DNA of 64,000 nt from Pseudooceanicola batsensis HTCC2597 (GTDB lineage: Bacteria; Pseudomonadota; Alphaproteobacteria; Rhodobacterales; Rhodobacteraceae): NCBI RefSeq assembly GCF_000152725.1, contig NZ_CH724131.1:2969236-3033235 (forward strand). The letters run 5' to 3'. Positions 35,101-46,271 of the stretch are shown one piece after another. The position numbers and the translations under genes are program-made. Each line of letters starts with the position of its first letter. The stretch's first letter is position 1. A model generated the notes under the pieces. That model had not been told where the DNA came from and did not search any database. It saw nothing but the letters and a program-made list of their open reading frames with translations.

Positions 35101-37634
35101 CGCGCCATGCCGGCAAGGCCATCGTCACCGTGGTCTCGGACCGGCTGATCGACATGAAGACAGTGGATGTCGCGCAGGGGCCGAACTATGTGGAACTGCC
35201 CGTGACCGAGGACTGGGGGGCCGGCGCCTATGTCACGGCCTCGGTCATCCGTCCGATGCAGGTCGAGGCGGGGCAGATGCCCGCCCGCGCCCTCGGGCTG
35301 AGCCATGCGCCGGTCGATCCCGGCGACAAGGCGCTTGCCGTCCGCATCGACGCGCCCGATGAGGCCGAGCCGCGCGGTCCCGTCGCCGCGACGGTGAAGG
35401 TCGGGGGTGTCCGCCCGGGCGAGACCGCCTTTGTCACCGTCGCGGCGGTCGATGTCGGCATCCTCAACATGACCGGGTTCGAGACCCCCGATCCCGGCGC
35501 GCACTACTTCGGGCAGCGGCGGCTCGGCATGGATATCCGCGATCTCTACGGCCGGCTCATCGACAGCACCCAGGGGGCCATGGGCCGCGTCCGGTCGGGC
35601 GGTGACACAGGGGCCGGGGCCGGGCTGCAATCCCCGCCGCCGACCGAGGACCTCGTCGCCTATTTCACCGGTCCGGTCACCGTCGGCGCGAACGGCGAGG
35701 CCGAGGTCAACTTCGACCTGCCGGACTTCAACGGCACCCTTCGGCTGATGGCCGTAGCCTGGAGCGAGACCGGCGTCGGGGCGGCCGAGGCCGAGGTGCT
35801 CGTGCGCGACCCGATCGTCGTCACCGCCTCGCTTCCGCGCTTTCTCCAGCCCGGCGACCGATCTTCGATGCTGCTCGAGATCGTCCATGCCTCGGGTCCC
35901 GCGGGCCGCGTCGGTCTGGACGTGACGGCCCGGGGGGTCGCGCTGGCCGCGGCCACGCCGTCGGGCTTCGACCTGGCCGAGAAGCAGAAACAGGTCCTGC
36001 GTCTGCCTCTTGCCGCCGACAGCGTCGGCGATCACGCGGTGACGGTCTCGGTGACCACGCCCGACGGCCGGCTGCTGACCAAGCGCCTGACCCTGCCGGT
36101 GCGCCGCAACGATCCCGAGGTCGCCACGACGCAGCGCTTCTCGCTCGGCGCGGGCGATACCTTCACCCTGGACGAGAATGTCTTTGCCGGGTACCGGCCC
36201 GGCAGCGGCGAGGCCTTCATCTCGGCCGGTCCCCTCGCGCGGTTCGACGCGCCGGCGCTTCTGGCGTCGCTCAACCGTTATCCCTACGGCTGCACCGAGC
36301 AGGTGACCTCAAAGGCGATGCCGCTGCTCTACCTGTCCTCGGTGGCCGAGGCCATGGGACTTGCGGGTCCGGCGCAGATCGACGCGCGCATCGACCAGTC
36401 GATCGAACGCATCCTGACGCGGCAGGCCCCGAACGGCGCCTTCGGCCTCTGGCGCGCGCAGGCGGGGGATTTCTGGCTCGACGCCTATGTCACCGACTTC
36501 CTCTCGCGCGCCAGGGCCGAGGGGCACGAGGTCAATCCGCTGGCCTTCCGTACGGCGCTCGACAACCTGCGCAACCGGATCAACTATGCCCCCGACTTCG
36601 ACGCCGACACCGACGGCGGGGGCGAGGACATCGCCTATGCGCTCATGGTGCTCGCCCGCGAGGGCGCGGCGAACATGGGCGATCTGCGCTACTATGCCGA
36701 TGTGAAGGGCGAGGATTTCGCGACCCCGCTGGCCTCGGCCCAACTGGGCGCGGCCCTGGCCATGTACGGCGATCAGACCCGCGCCGACGCAATGTTCTCG
36801 ATCGCGTCCAGCCAGCTCGCGCAGCGCCGCACCTCGCCCGAGGGCCGCGTCTACCGCGCCGACTACGGCACGCGGCTGCGGGACACGGCGGGCGTCCTGT
36901 CGCTGGCGGTCGAGGCCGGCTCGACCGCCATCGACCGGCCGACCCTGGTCTCGCGGATCGTCGGCCGCGACGGCGCGATGTCGACGCAGGAAAGCGCGTG
37001 GTCGCTGCTGGCCGCCAAGGCGCTTGTCGACGACCCCTCCGTCAGCGGCCTTTCGGTCGACGGCACGCCGGTCCCGGGGCCCTTCGTCCGCGCGGTCGGG
37101 GCGGGGACGCTGACCCCGATGGCGATCCGCAACGACGGCGCGACGGAAACGGCGATCACCCTGACGACCCTGGGGGTTCCGAACGCGCCGATCACCGCGG
37201 GGGGCTATGGCTATGCGATCGAGCGCGCGTATTTCACGATGGAGGGCGACCGCGCCGATCCGGCCGAGGTCGCGCAGGGCACGCGGCTGGTCACCGTCCT
37301 GACCGTGCGGCCCTTCGAGGAGACGGGCGCGCGGCTGATGGTCGACGACCCGCTGCCCGCCGGGTTCGAGATCGACAATCCGAACCTGCTGCGCGCGGGA
37401 GACATCGGCGCGCTCGACTGGCTGGACCCGGCCGAGGCCGAGCACAGCGAATTCCGCGCCGACCGCTTTCTCGCCGCGGTGGACTGGCGGTCGGACCAGC
37501 CGTTCCGGCTGGCCTATGTGGTGCGGGCGATCACGCCCGGCACGTACCACCACCCGGCCGCCACGGTCGAGGACATGTATCGCCCGCGCTACCGCGCGCG
37601 GACCGATGCGGGCCGGGTCACCGTGCTGGAATGA
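32172..37634 (+). CDS. bacterial alpha-2-macroglobulin with N-terminal PAN/apple-like domain
   Basis: The 1820-residue protein begins MFRLPEILPE with a signal peptide ending TPAAAQ. A PAN/apple-like Cys-rich domain follows (about 35-95, CRRACEEDDACTAF). Macroglobulin domains, with the MG segments LTTDRGAYRAGETIHATV and ARLRLVPRH, lead to the thioester motif YPYGCTEQ near residue 1372. The last part is the alpha-helical thioester domain and a receptor-binding-like end. Such proteins trap proteases in the periplasm. The gene overlaps pbpC (ATGA), the same pairing as yfhM-pbpC in E. coli, suggesting defence of the wall during repair. ATG 32172 has GGAGAG upstream. Confidence 0.95.
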   Translation: MFRLPEILPEILRAMLVVSLPVLATPAAAQEEPLPQSRMIVTMDQDFAGTDLSQMFDTTFEACRRACEEDDACTAFTFNTRANSCFPKSAVTGTASYRGARSARLLPIGEAERAAARDRADEIGFLGSAGIASARRLAREIGWIHPAGQYGIDDMLAAVRERRADGRTADAMRWMGGAVAASDAADQWAEYARLLIAAAPEAGENRQRYITRALPAATNAYLRATTDPARVNALTVLAEALEANDRGRGMIPALRLAERLHPREEITAALDDAIARYGFRIREHRVESDLADPRICAEFTEPLVRAGVNYADYLRLPDRTMAVETSGNRICIRGATHGERYAVTFREGLPSRTGEALAKDVSLRFYVRDRSPQVTFPGRAYVLPAAGDAALPVETVNLDTLDLTLYRVADRNLLRAIQNRYFGGRLTRWEMNDFAGDVAEEVWQGRAETGNELNRTMTTRLPLGEVLAGREPGAYALVASVPGEEDGGDAFQWFILTDLGLTTMQGNDGLHVFLRALGDAQPREGVELTLLGRANRVLGTTTTDAEGYARFEPGLTRGTGGAAPALITARQGDDLAFLSLSDPAFDLSDRGVAGRAPAQPIDVFLTTDRGAYRAGETIHATVLARDAGARAIGGLPVTAILTRPDGVEYARLTSSRDAAGGHVFELPLGQSVPRGSWRIEIKADTDRPPLASATVLAEDFLPERIDVDLDLPEGPLPAGSLPPLDVQADYLFGAPGADLGIEGTVRLSLARRLETFPGYVFGRHDAPAYARTTRIDGTTDAQGRAQLALEPDFPDEAAGTPFDLTAVVGVAEGSGRPVERSLSRVVGPDSPVIGIRPLFDGVIDEGATAAFDLIALNAELAPEPMEVAWRVNRVVTRYQWYQQYGNWKWEPYTTRTEVASGSATLGADPVEVSAPTGWGRYEIVVERTDGPFVAASEAFSAGWFAPADATTTPDMLELSLNEPRYAVGDTARLRLVPRHAGKAIVTVVSDRLIDMKTVDVAQGPNYVELPVTEDWGAGAYVTASVIRPMQVEAGQMPARALGLSHAPVDPGDKALAVRIDAPDEAEPRGPVAATVKVGGVRPGETAFVTVAAVDVGILNMTGFETPDPGAHYFGQRRLGMDIRDLYGRLIDSTQGAMGRVRSGGDTGAGAGLQSPPPTEDLVAYFTGPVTVGANGEAEVNFDLPDFNGTLRLMAVAWSETGVGAAEAEVLVRDPIVVTASLPRFLQPGDRSSMLLEIVHASGPAGRVGLDVTARGVALAAATPSGFDLAEKQKQVLRLPLAADSVGDHAVTVSVTTPDGRLLTKRLTLPVRRNDPEVATTQRFSLGAGDTFTLDENVFAGYRPGSGEAFISAGPLARFDAPALLASLNRYPYGCTEQVTSKAMPLLYLSSVAEAMGLAGPAQIDARIDQSIERILTRQAPNGAFGLWRAQAGDFWLDAYVTDFLSRARAEGHEVNPLAFRTALDNLRNRINYAPDFDADTDGGGEDIAYALMVLAREGAANMGDLRYYADVKGEDFATPLASAQLGAALAMYGDQTRADAMFSIASSQLAQRRTSPEGRVYRADYGTRLRDTAGVLSLAVEAGSTAIDRPTLVSRIVGRDGAMSTQESAWSLLAAKALVDDPSVSGLSVDGTPVPGPFVRAVGAGTLTPMAIRNDGATETAITLTTLGVPNAPITAGGYGYAIERAYFTMEGDRADPAEVAQGTRLVTVLTVRPFEETGARLMVDDPLPAGFEIDNPNLLRAGDIGALDWLDPAEAEHSEFRADRFLAAVDWRSDQPFRLAYVVRAITPGTYHHPAATVEDMYRPRYRARTDAGRVTVLE

Positions 37635-39656
37635 CGCGCTGGCTTCTTGCCCTGACGCTTCTTCTGTGGTCGGGGGCGGCGCTGCGCGACGCGACCGATC
37701 GCTGGATCGACCGGACCGAGCTGCCGCCCCTCGCGGTCGAGACCTCGGTCGAGATCCGCGACCGCGACGGCGACCTGCTGCGCGTCTTCACCGTCGCCGA
37801 CGGGCGCTGGCGCCTGGACCTTTCGCGCGCGGAGATCGACCCGGGCTACCTGCGGATGCTGACGCGATACGAGGACCGCCGCTTCCGAGACCACGGCGGC
37901 GTCGATCCGCGCGCCCTGCTGCGCGCCGCCTGGCAGTCCGTGCGCGCGGGGCGCATCGTCTCGGGCGGGTCGACCCTGACCATGCAGGTCGCGCGCCTGC
38001 TGGAGGACAGCGGGACGGGCGCCTGGGCCGGAAAGCTGCGCCAGATGCGCGTGGCCTGGGCGCTGGAACGGCGGCTTGACAAGGACCGGATCCTCGCCCT
38101 CTACGCCCGGCTCGCCCCCATGGGCGGCAATCTCGAGGGGCTGCGCGCCGCGACGCTGGCCTATTTCGGCAAGGAGCCCGCGCGCCTGACACCGGCCGAA
38201 GCCGCGCTGCTGGTCGCGCTGCCGCAATCGCCCGAGGCCCGGCGGCCCGACCGTCATCCCGACGCGGCGGCCAGGGCCCGCGACCGCGTGCTGGACCGCA
38301 TGGCGCGCCAGGGCCTCCTGACATGGGACGAGGTCGCGGCGGCGCGGGCCGAACCGGCCCCGCGCGCGCGCCGGCCCTTTCCCGCCCTCGCGCCGCACCT
38401 GACGGCGCGCGCGCAGGCGGAAGCGCCGGATGCGCCGGTCCAGCGGCTGACCCTCGACGCCGGCGTGCAGTCCCGGCTTGAGGCGCTCGCCGCGGCGGCG
38501 CTGCGCGGGCGGTCCGACCGGCTCTCGGTCGCGATCCTGGCCGCCGACCACCGCACCGGCGAAATCCTCGCCTCGGTCGGCTCGGCCGGGCTGGGGGCGC
38601 AGGGGGCAGGGCTATGTCGACATGACGCGCGCGCTGCGCTCGCCCGGTTCGACGTTGAAACCGCTGGTCTACGGCCTGGCCTTCGACCGGGGGCTCGCCC
38701 ATCCCGAAACACTGATCGACGACCGGCCGATGTCCTTCGACGGCTACGCGCCGCGGAACTTCGACGGGGTCTTCCACGGCGAAATCCCGGTGGCGCGCGC
38801 CCTGCGCCTTTCGCTGAACCTGCCCGCCGTCCAGCTGACCGAGGCCATCGGCCCCCAGAACCTCGTCGCCGCCCTGCGACGCGCCGGTGCCGCGCCGGAA
38901 ATCCCGGGGGGGCGGCCGGGCCTGGCCGTCGCGCTCGGCGGGCTGGGACTGACGCTCGGGGATCTGGTGCAGCTTTATGCCGGGCTGGCCAATGGCGGCA
39001 TGGCGCAGCCCCTGCGCTGGAGGTCCGGCGAGAAGGAAGAGACCGCCCGCATCATGACGCGCGCCTCGGCCTGGCAGATCGGCGAAATTCTCACGGGTCT
39101 CGCCCCGCCGCCGGGCGCCCCGGCCGACCGGCTCGCCTACAAGACGGGCACGAGCTATGGCCACCGCGACGCCTGGGCAGTCGGGTTCGACGGCGCGCAT
39201 GTGGTGGGCGTCTGGATCGGCCGACCCGACGGCACGCCGGTTCCGGGGGCCTTCGGCGGAGACACGGCCGCGCCGATCCTTTTCGAGGCCTTCGGCCGGC
39301 TGAAACCGGCGCTCGACCCGCTGCCGCCGCCGCCGCCCGAAACCCTTCTGATCGCGGCCTCGCGCCTGCCCGAGCCGCTCAGGCGCTTCCGCTCCGGCGG
39401 CGCGTCGGAAGACGCAGGCGACCGGCCGCGGCTGTCCTTTCCGCCCGAGGGCGCGGTCCTGGCAGCCGGAGGGTCGGTCCCGGCCAAGGTTCGGGACGGG
39501 CGCCCGCCGTTCACCTGGCTGGCCAACGGGCGGCCGGTGCGCATCGGCGAACGCGGGCGGGAGATCCTGCTGGACCGGCTTGGCCCCGGCCACACAGAAC
39601 TGAGCGTGATCGACGCGGCCGGCCGCGCATCGCGGGTCCGGATCGTCCTGGAGTAA
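37631..39656 (+). pseudogene. pbpC: penicillin-binding protein 1C gene, frameshifted
   Basis: The product would be a bifunctional class A PBP of about 674 residues. It has an N-terminal membrane helix, a glycosyltransferase domain (RYEDRRFRDHGGVDPRAL and SGGSTLTMQVARLL), a transpeptidase domain with SxxK in SPGSTLKPLVYG and the KTGTSYGH triad, and a C-terminal BiPBP-C-like domain. The reading frame changes by one base in the GGGGG run at 38602-38606. Removing one G restores AQGQGYVDMTRALRSPGSTLK. As written, translation would lose the transpeptidase. It overlaps the alpha-2-macroglobulin stop (ATGA). The extra G may be a sequencing error or a real mutation. Confidence 0.88.
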
Positions 39657-39667
39657 CCTGCGGGGCC

Positions 39668-39699
39668 GTCGTCCTCGGGCTCGATCCGAGGATCTGCCG
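39668..39699. repeat. dispersed palindromic intergenic repeat, copy at 39.7 kb
   Basis: The 32-base unit GTCGTCCTCGGG...GATCTGCCG has the same length, ends and internal palindrome (TCCTCGG/CCGAGGA) as the units of the 30-kb array. Inverted partial copies (GGGTCGAGCC...) follow at about 39750 and 39800. The 207-base gap between pbpC and the thiolase gene holds nothing else. Confidence 0.65.
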
Positions 39700-39863
39700 T
39701 CACGAGGTCCTCGGATTTGCCGGAAAACGACGGGTGCAGATGAGGAGACCGCCGGGTCGAGCCTGGAGAGGACGGGCGCGGATGGCGGGAGGCCCCCGGG
39801 TCGAGCCCGAGGGCGAGGGCGGCCACCGGTGACGGGGCCCGAAGCCGCTCCGCCCCTCGCCGC

Positions 39864-41042
39864 CTACATGCGCTCGATGGCGATGGCGATGCCCTGGCCG
39901 CCGCCGATGCACATGGTGATCAGCGCCTTGTTGCCGCCGATCCGCTCCAGTTCGTAGAGCGCCTTGACCGTGATGATCGCCCCGGTCGCGCCGACCGGGT
40001 GGCCGAGCGCGATGGCGCCGCCGTTCGGGTTCACCCGGGCCGCATCGAGACCCAGACCCTTGTTCACCGCCAGCGCCTGCGCCGCGAAGGCCTCGTTCGA
40101 TTCGATCACGTCGAAATCCGCGACCGAGAGGCCGGTCCGCTTCATCAGCATCTCGACCGCAGGCACCGGACCGATCCCCATGACCTCGGGCCGCACCCCC
40201 GCATGGGCATAGCCCAGCACGCGGGCCCGGGGCTTCAGCCCAGCCTTTTCGGCGGCCTCGGCCCGGGCCAGCACCAGCGCCGCCGCGCCGTCGTTGATCC
40301 CCGAGGCGTTGCCGGCCGTGACCGATCCGTCCTTGGCGAAGGCGGGGCGCAGCCCCGCCAGGCCTTCGGCCGTGGTCGCGGGCTTGACGTGTTCGTCGGT
40401 GTCAAAGGCGACCTCTTCGCGGCGCTTCTTGACCATGACCGGCACGATCTGATCCTTGAACCGCCCGCCCTCGATCGCGGCGACGGCCCGCTTCTGGCTC
40501 TCCAGCGCGAAGGCGTCCTGCGCCTCGCGGCTGATCTCGTGCTCCTGCGAGACATTCTCGGCCGTCACGCCCATGTGGCCCGTGCCGAAGGGGCAGTTCA
40601 GCGCCCCCAGCATCATGTCGAGCGTCCGGATGTCGCCCATCTTGGCGCCCCACCTCTGGTCCGGCACGATGTAGGGCGAGCGCGACATGCCCTCGGCGCC
40701 GCCGGCCAGCCCGAAATCGGCATCGCCCAGCATCAGCGACTGCACGACCGACACGATGGCCTGCGCGCCCGAGCCGCAGAGCCGGTTCACGTTCATCGCG
40801 GGGGTCGTGTCGGGGATGCCTGCCTGCATCGCGGCGACGCGGCTCAGGTACATGTCGCGCGGCTCGGTGTTGATGACGTGGCCATAAGCGACATGGCCGA
40901 TCTGCCCGCCGTCGACGCCGGCGCGCTCGAGCGCGGCCTTCGCGGCCACCGTGCCGAGCTCGATCGGCGGCACCGATGCGAGACTGCCGCCGAACGTGCC
41001 GATCGCGGTGCGCGCGCCGCTGAGAATGACGATATCTTCCAT
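39864..41042 (-). CDS. acetyl-CoA C-acetyltransferase (thiolase)
   Basis: The 392-residue thiolase has the acyl-enzyme Cys in [12 protein letters not shown] (near residue 89), the His in [14 protein letters not shown], and the second Cys in TMCIGGGQG. It condenses or cleaves acetoacetyl-CoA, as in polyhydroxybutyrate synthesis or ketone use. ATG 41042 has GGAGGG upstream. No reductase or PHB synthase gene is adjacent, so its pathway assignment is open. Confidence 0.94.
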   Translation of the reverse strand: MEDIVILSGARTAIGTFGGSLASVPPIELGTVAAKAALERAGVDGGQIGHVAYGHVINTEPRDMYLSRVAAMQAGIPDTTPAMNVNRLCGSGAQAIVSVVQSLMLGDADFGLAGGAEGMSRSPYIVPDQRWGAKMGDIRTLDMMLGALNCPFGTGHMGVTAENVSQEHEISREAQDAFALESQKRAVAAIEGGRFKDQIVPVMVKKRREEVAFDTDEHVKPATTAEGLAGLRPAFAKDGSVTAGNASGINDGAAALVLARAEAAEKAGLKPRARVLGYAHAGVRPEVMGIGPVPAVEMLMKRTGLSVADFDVIESNEAFAAQALAVNKGLGLDAARVNPNGGAIALGHPVGATGAIITVKALYELERIGGNKALITMCIGGGQGIAIAIERM

Positions 41043-41164
41043 GAAACCCTCCAGATGCGGAATACGGGCCGGCGGATCGGCCGGGTCCCTCGTTCAGGAC
41101 ACGTCATGCCCGCTTGTGGCCGGTCATGCAACGGCAGGACGGCTTCGGCGGGCCGTAAGGCGCT

Positions 41165-41887
41165 CTAGGGGGCGAGCCGTTCCCTGCCGCGCCCGGTCAG
41201 GAGGAAACAGCCGTCATCGTCGAAACCGGCGACGGAAAGCGCCCGGCCGTAGCCCGCGCCGCCGTCGAGGTTGACCCGGTTGCCGTAATGCTTGGGCGCC
41301 TCCAGTGCCGTGTGTCCGTGGACCACCAGCCAGGGGTGGCGCCGGGAATCGGTCAGGAACTCTCCGCGAATCCAGTAGAGATCGTCTTCCGACTGGTCCT
41401 TCAGGGCGACGCCCGGGCGGATGCCGGCGTGCACGAAGAGCAGGCCCGGACGTTCGGCAAAGGGTTGCAGGTCCGAAAGGAAGGCGCGGTGCGCGGCGGG
41501 CACGGCCACGCGGGCCGCCTGCCACAGCTCGTGCGGCGGTGCGCCGTCGGGGGCCGAGATGCCGTAGCTGCGCAGCGTCTCCATCCCGCCGAGCCGGGAA
41601 TGCAGCCAGGGAAGGCCGGACTTGATGTTCGCGTCCTCGATCTCGCCGTCCGCCAGAAAGCGCTCGTACATGCGGTCGTGGTTGCCGCGCAGGCAAGTCC
41701 AGTTGCGCCCCTCGGCGATGCCGCCCGACAGCAGAGCGACGACGCCGCGGCTGTCCGGCCCGCGGTCGACATAGTCGCCGAGAAAGATCACCTCGGCCCC
41801 GTCGCCGCCGTCCCGGTCGATCCGGGCCAGCACCTCTTCCAGCCGGGTGCGCTGTCCGTGAATGTCACCGACTGCGTAAATGGTCAT
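41165..41887 (-). CDS. metallophosphoesterase (PPP-type serine/threonine phosphatase family)
   Basis: The 240-residue protein has the dinuclear-metal motifs of PPP phosphatases: GDIHGQ at residues 7-12, GDYVDRGPDSRG near 37-48, RGNHDRM near 67-73, and the late VVHGHT. Bacterial members act as protein phosphatases or ApaH-like hydrolases. It stands alone downstream of serA on the same strand, separated from it by a strong terminator. Confidence 0.93.
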   Translation of the reverse strand: MTIYAVGDIHGQRTRLEEVLARIDRDGGDGAEVIFLGDYVDRGPDSRGVVALLSGGIAEGRNWTCLRGNHDRMYERFLADGEIEDANIKSGLPWLHSRLGGMETLRSYGISAPDGAPPHELWQAARVAVPAAHRAFLSDLQPFAERPGLLFVHAGIRPGVALKDQSEDDLYWIRGEFLTDSRRHPWLVVHGHTALEAPKHYGNRVNLDGGAGYGRALSVAGFDDDGCFLLTGRGRERLAP

Positions 41888-41938
41888 TTCCGTTCACCTT
41901 TCCCCATATTCAGGTATTCCTGACAGCCGGAAAGGCAA

Positions 41939-41964
41939 ATGCCGCCCGGATCACCGGGCGGCAT
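41939..41964 (-). terminator. terminator of serA
   Basis: ATGCCGCCCGG and CCGGGCGGCAT form a perfect eleven-pair stem with a four-base loop. On the minus strand it starts 19 bases after the serA stop and is followed by TTTGCCTTTCC. Confidence 0.8.
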
Positions 41965-41982
41965 GAGAGGTGGGCGGGCACC

Positions 41983-43578
41983 TCAGGCGATGTCGAACTG
42001 CAGCGGCTTGATCTGGCGGAAGAGCCCGGTCTGCTCGAGAGCCGACAGCGCGTCCTTCCGCGGTGCCTCGTCGAGGTAGAGCAGGGCGATCGCCTCGCCG
42101 GCCGCCGAGGCGCGGCCGAGGGTGAAGTTGGCGATGTTCACGCCGTTCTGCCCCATGGTCTGGCCGAGCGTGCCGATGATCCCGGGCACGTCCTCGTTCG
42201 TGGTGTAGAGCATGTGCGCCCCGACCTCGGCGTCGATGTTGATACCCTTGATCTGGATGAAGCGCGGCTTGCCGTCGCTGAACACCGTGCCCGCGACCGA
42301 CCTCTCACGCTTGTCCGTCACCACCGTCACCTTGATGTAGCCGTCGAAGGCGCCGGACTTGTCCTGATTGGTGGTCGAGATCTGGATGCCGCGTTCCTTG
42401 GCCACGACCGGAGCCGAGACGAGGTTCACGTCCGGATTGGCCCGCTTCATGATCCCCGCGATGACCGAGCAGTTCAGCGCGGCCAGGTTCATGTCGGACA
42501 CCACGCCGTCATAGAGGATGTTGATCGCCTTGATCGGCTCGTCCGTCATCTGGCCGACGAAGGCGCCGAGGTGACCGGCCAGCTTGACCCAGGGGCCCAT
42601 GACCTTGGCCTCCTCGGCGGTCATCGAGGGCATGTTCAGCGCGTTCTCGACCGCGCCGTCGATCAGATAGTTCGACATCTGCTCGGCCACCTGCAGCGCC
42701 ACGTTCTCCTGCGCTTCCGAGGTCGAGGCGCCGAGATGCGGGGTGCAGACCACGTTGGGCAGGTTGAAGAGCACGTTGTCGGTCGCCGGTTCCTCGGCGA
42801 AGACGTCGAAGCCCGCGCCGGCCACGTGACCGGACTTCAGCAGCTCGGCCAGCGCCGCTTCGTCCACGAGGCCGCCGCGGGCGCAGTTGACGATCCGCAC
42901 GCCCTTCTTGGTCTTGGCCAGGTTCTCCTTCGACAGGATGTTGCGGGTCTGGTCGGTCAGCGGAACGTGCAGCGTGATGAAGTCGGACCGCGTGAGCAGT
43001 TCCTCGAGCTCGACCTTCTCCACCCCCATCTTCTCGGCCTTTTCCGCGCCGAGATAGGGATCGTAGGCCACGACCTTCATCTTCAGCCCGCGCGCCCGGT
43101 CGCAGACGATGCCGCCGATGTTGCCCGCGCCGATGACGCCAAGCGTCTTGCCGGTCAGTTCCACGCCCATGAAGCGGGATTTCTCCCACTTGCCGGCATG
43201 GGTCGAGGCGCTGGCCTCGGGGATCTGACGCGCCACGGCGAACATCATCGCGATGGCGTGCTCGGCGGTGGTGATCATGTTGCCGAAGGGCGTGTTCATG
43301 ACGATCACGCCCTTCTTCGAGGCGGCGTCCTTGTCCACGTTGTCGGTGCCGATGCCGGCGCGGCCCACGACCTTGAGGTGGTCGGCCTTTTCCAGCAGGG
43401 CGGCGGTGACCTTGGTGGCGGACCGGATGGCGAGGCCGTCATACTGGCCGATCACCTCGGCCAGCTTCTCCTTGTCCTTGCCGAGGTCCGGCATGAAGTC
43501 CACGTCGATGCCGCGGTCGCGGAAGATCTGGACGGCGGTTTCGGAAAGCTTGTCGGATACGAGTACTCTGGGGGCCAT
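41983..43578 (-). CDS. serA: D-3-phosphoglycerate dehydrogenase
   Basis: The 531-residue enzyme makes 3-phosphohydroxypyruvate, the first step of serine synthesis. The NAD loop GVIGAGNIGGIV is near residue 145 and the catalytic HLGASTSEAQENVA follows. The long form adds an ASB domain and a C-terminal ACT domain (DVPGIIGTLGQTMGQNGVNIANF) that usually binds serine. The start MAPRVLVSDK has AGGAG upstream; the in-frame extension to 44013 overlaps serC and is false. It is downstream of serC in the same operon. Confidence 0.96.
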   Translation of the reverse strand: MAPRVLVSDKLSETAVQIFRDRGIDVDFMPDLGKDKEKLAEVIGQYDGLAIRSATKVTAALLEKADHLKVVGRAGIGTDNVDKDAASKKGVIVMNTPFGNMITTAEHAIAMMFAVARQIPEASASTHAGKWEKSRFMGVELTGKTLGVIGAGNIGGIVCDRARGLKMKVVAYDPYLGAEKAEKMGVEKVELEELLTRSDFITLHVPLTDQTRNILSKENLAKTKKGVRIVNCARGGLVDEAALAELLKSGHVAGAGFDVFAEEPATDNVLFNLPNVVCTPHLGASTSEAQENVALQVAEQMSNYLIDGAVENALNMPSMTAEEAKVMGPWVKLAGHLGAFVGQMTDEPIKAINILYDGVVSDMNLAALNCSVIAGIMKRANPDVNLVSAPVVAKERGIQISTTNQDKSGAFDGYIKVTVVTDKRERSVAGTVFSDGKPRFIQIKGINIDAEVGAHMLYTTNEDVPGIIGTLGQTMGQNGVNIANFTLGRASAAGEAIALLYLDEAPRKDALSALEQTGLFRQIKPLQFDIA

Positions 43579-43615
43579 GTCAGGCGCTCCTTGATGAGGA
43601 TGTTCGGGGGGAGGT

Positions 43616-43636
43616 GCCCCGGCCTTGCGCCGGGGC
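43616..43636 (-). other. hairpin in the serC-serA gap
   Basis: GCCCCGGC and GCCGGGGC form a perfect eight-pair stem around CTTGC in the 112-base spacer between serC and serA. Together with the second hairpin at 43664-43685 it may set relative expression of the two genes. Confidence 0.5.
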
Positions 43637-43663
43637 CCCGCGGCCATGGAAAAACGGCAGGAG

Positions 43664-43685
43664 GTCCCGGCGCGCAGGCCGGGAC
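43664..43685 (-). terminator. hairpin just after serC, possible partial terminator
   Basis: GTCCCGGC and GCCGGGAC form a perfect eight-pair stem with a six-base loop, six bases downstream of the serC stop on the minus strand. A GTTTTT run follows about ten bases later. The distance to the T-run makes it a weak or partial terminator at best. Confidence 0.45.
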
Positions 43686-43690
43686 ACGGG

Positions 43691-44845
<1,155 letters not shown>

Positions 44846-44988
44846 TGATGGTAACCTTCCAGTCAAGCGCCCCTCGTTGGGGAGGGGTGTCCCGCCGCCG
44901 CGTATAGGGGTGATTCCGCCGCCGCGCAACGCGGGAAATGTCGGTTCCGCGGGACGGAAAGTCGCATTTCAGGCCCGGTGTAGTCCCA

Positions 44989-45042
44989 CGTGACGCCTAT
45001 CGGAAACTTTGCGCCGCACCGTGCGATACAAGGGGCGTCACG
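44989..45042. promoter_or_regulatory. spaced inverted repeat upstream of coxG
   Basis: CGTGACGCC (44989-44997) and GGCGTCACG (45034-45042) are perfect nine-base inverted repeats, 36 bases apart, in the 302-base serC-coxG gap, about 105 bases before coxG. They could be paired operator half-sites or a long hairpin. No other clear structure is in this gap apart from two CCGCCGCCGCG copies near 44896 and 44924. Confidence 0.4.
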
Positions 45043-45147
45043 CGTTGCGGCCGGTCGGCGGGGCGCAGCGTGGCGCGGGGCGCGGCCGGAATTCGTTTGC
45101 AGCCGCGCGACTTCACGCTAGGGTCGGGGAAACACCGGGAGGCCGCC

Positions 45148-45663
45148 ATGCAACTTACTGATTCCCGCGAGATCTCTGCCGACAGGCAAACTGTTTATGC
45201 CGCTCTGCTGTCGCCGGACGTGCTCCAGCAATGCGTGCCGGGCTGCCAGGAGCTGACCGGCACCCCGGAGGACGGTTTCGAGGCCACGGTGGTCCAGAAG
45301 GTCGGCCCGGTGAAGGCCACCTTCAAGGGCACGGTCACCATCTCGAACATGAACGAACCGGAAAGCCTGACCCTCTCGGGCGAGGGCAAGGGCGGAGCCG
45401 CGGGGTTCGCGAAGGGCGGCGCCGACGTGCGGCTGGAAGAGATCGAGGGCGGCACGCGCCTGCACTACGAGGTCGAGGCCAAGGTCGGCGGCAAGCTCGC
45501 GCAGCTCGGCAGCCGCGTGATCGACGGGTTCGCCAAGAAGATGGCGGACCAGTTCTTCGAGAATTTCGCCAACGCGGTCGAGGGGCCCAAGGACGAGGCC
45601 GCGGCCGAAGAGGGGCCGGGCGATCAGCCCAAGGAGGGCTGGTTCAAACGCCTGACATCTTGA
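45148..45663 (+). CDS. coxG: CoxG-like SRPBCC family protein
   Basis: The 171-residue protein is a CoxG/SRPBCC fold protein ([28 protein letters not shown], then the FKGTVTI and [21 protein letters not shown] segments). Its last 40 residues are an acidic tail. CoxG anchors carbon monoxide dehydrogenase-type enzymes to the membrane in Oligotropha. It leads the coxG-S-L-M operon here, 47 bases before coxS. The start is the ATG at 45148 preceded by GGGAGG. Confidence 0.87.
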   Translation: MQLTDSREISADRQTVYAALLSPDVLQQCVPGCQELTGTPEDGFEATVVQKVGPVKATFKGTVTISNMNEPESLTLSGEGKGGAAGFAKGGADVRLEEIEGGTRLHYEVEAKVGGKLAQLGSRVIDGFAKKMADQFFENFANAVEGPKDEAAAEEGPGDQPKEGWFKRLTS

Positions 45664-45710
45664 AACGACAGGATTGCCGGGCGACCGGTGAGCATAACGG
45701 GAGGTACATC

Positions 45711-46193
<483 letters not shown>

Positions 46194-46271
46194 GCGGACC
46201 ATCCCGGCGCAGAGGTGCGCCGCGAGACGTGACCGGGTGTCGGGAGGGACACCCTACCCAGGGAGGATAAC

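Noticed and set aside
33255-36035. 926-codon minus-strand open frame
   Set aside because: Antisense shadow of the alpha-2-macroglobulin gene, with Arg/Gly/Asp-rich low-complexity translation.
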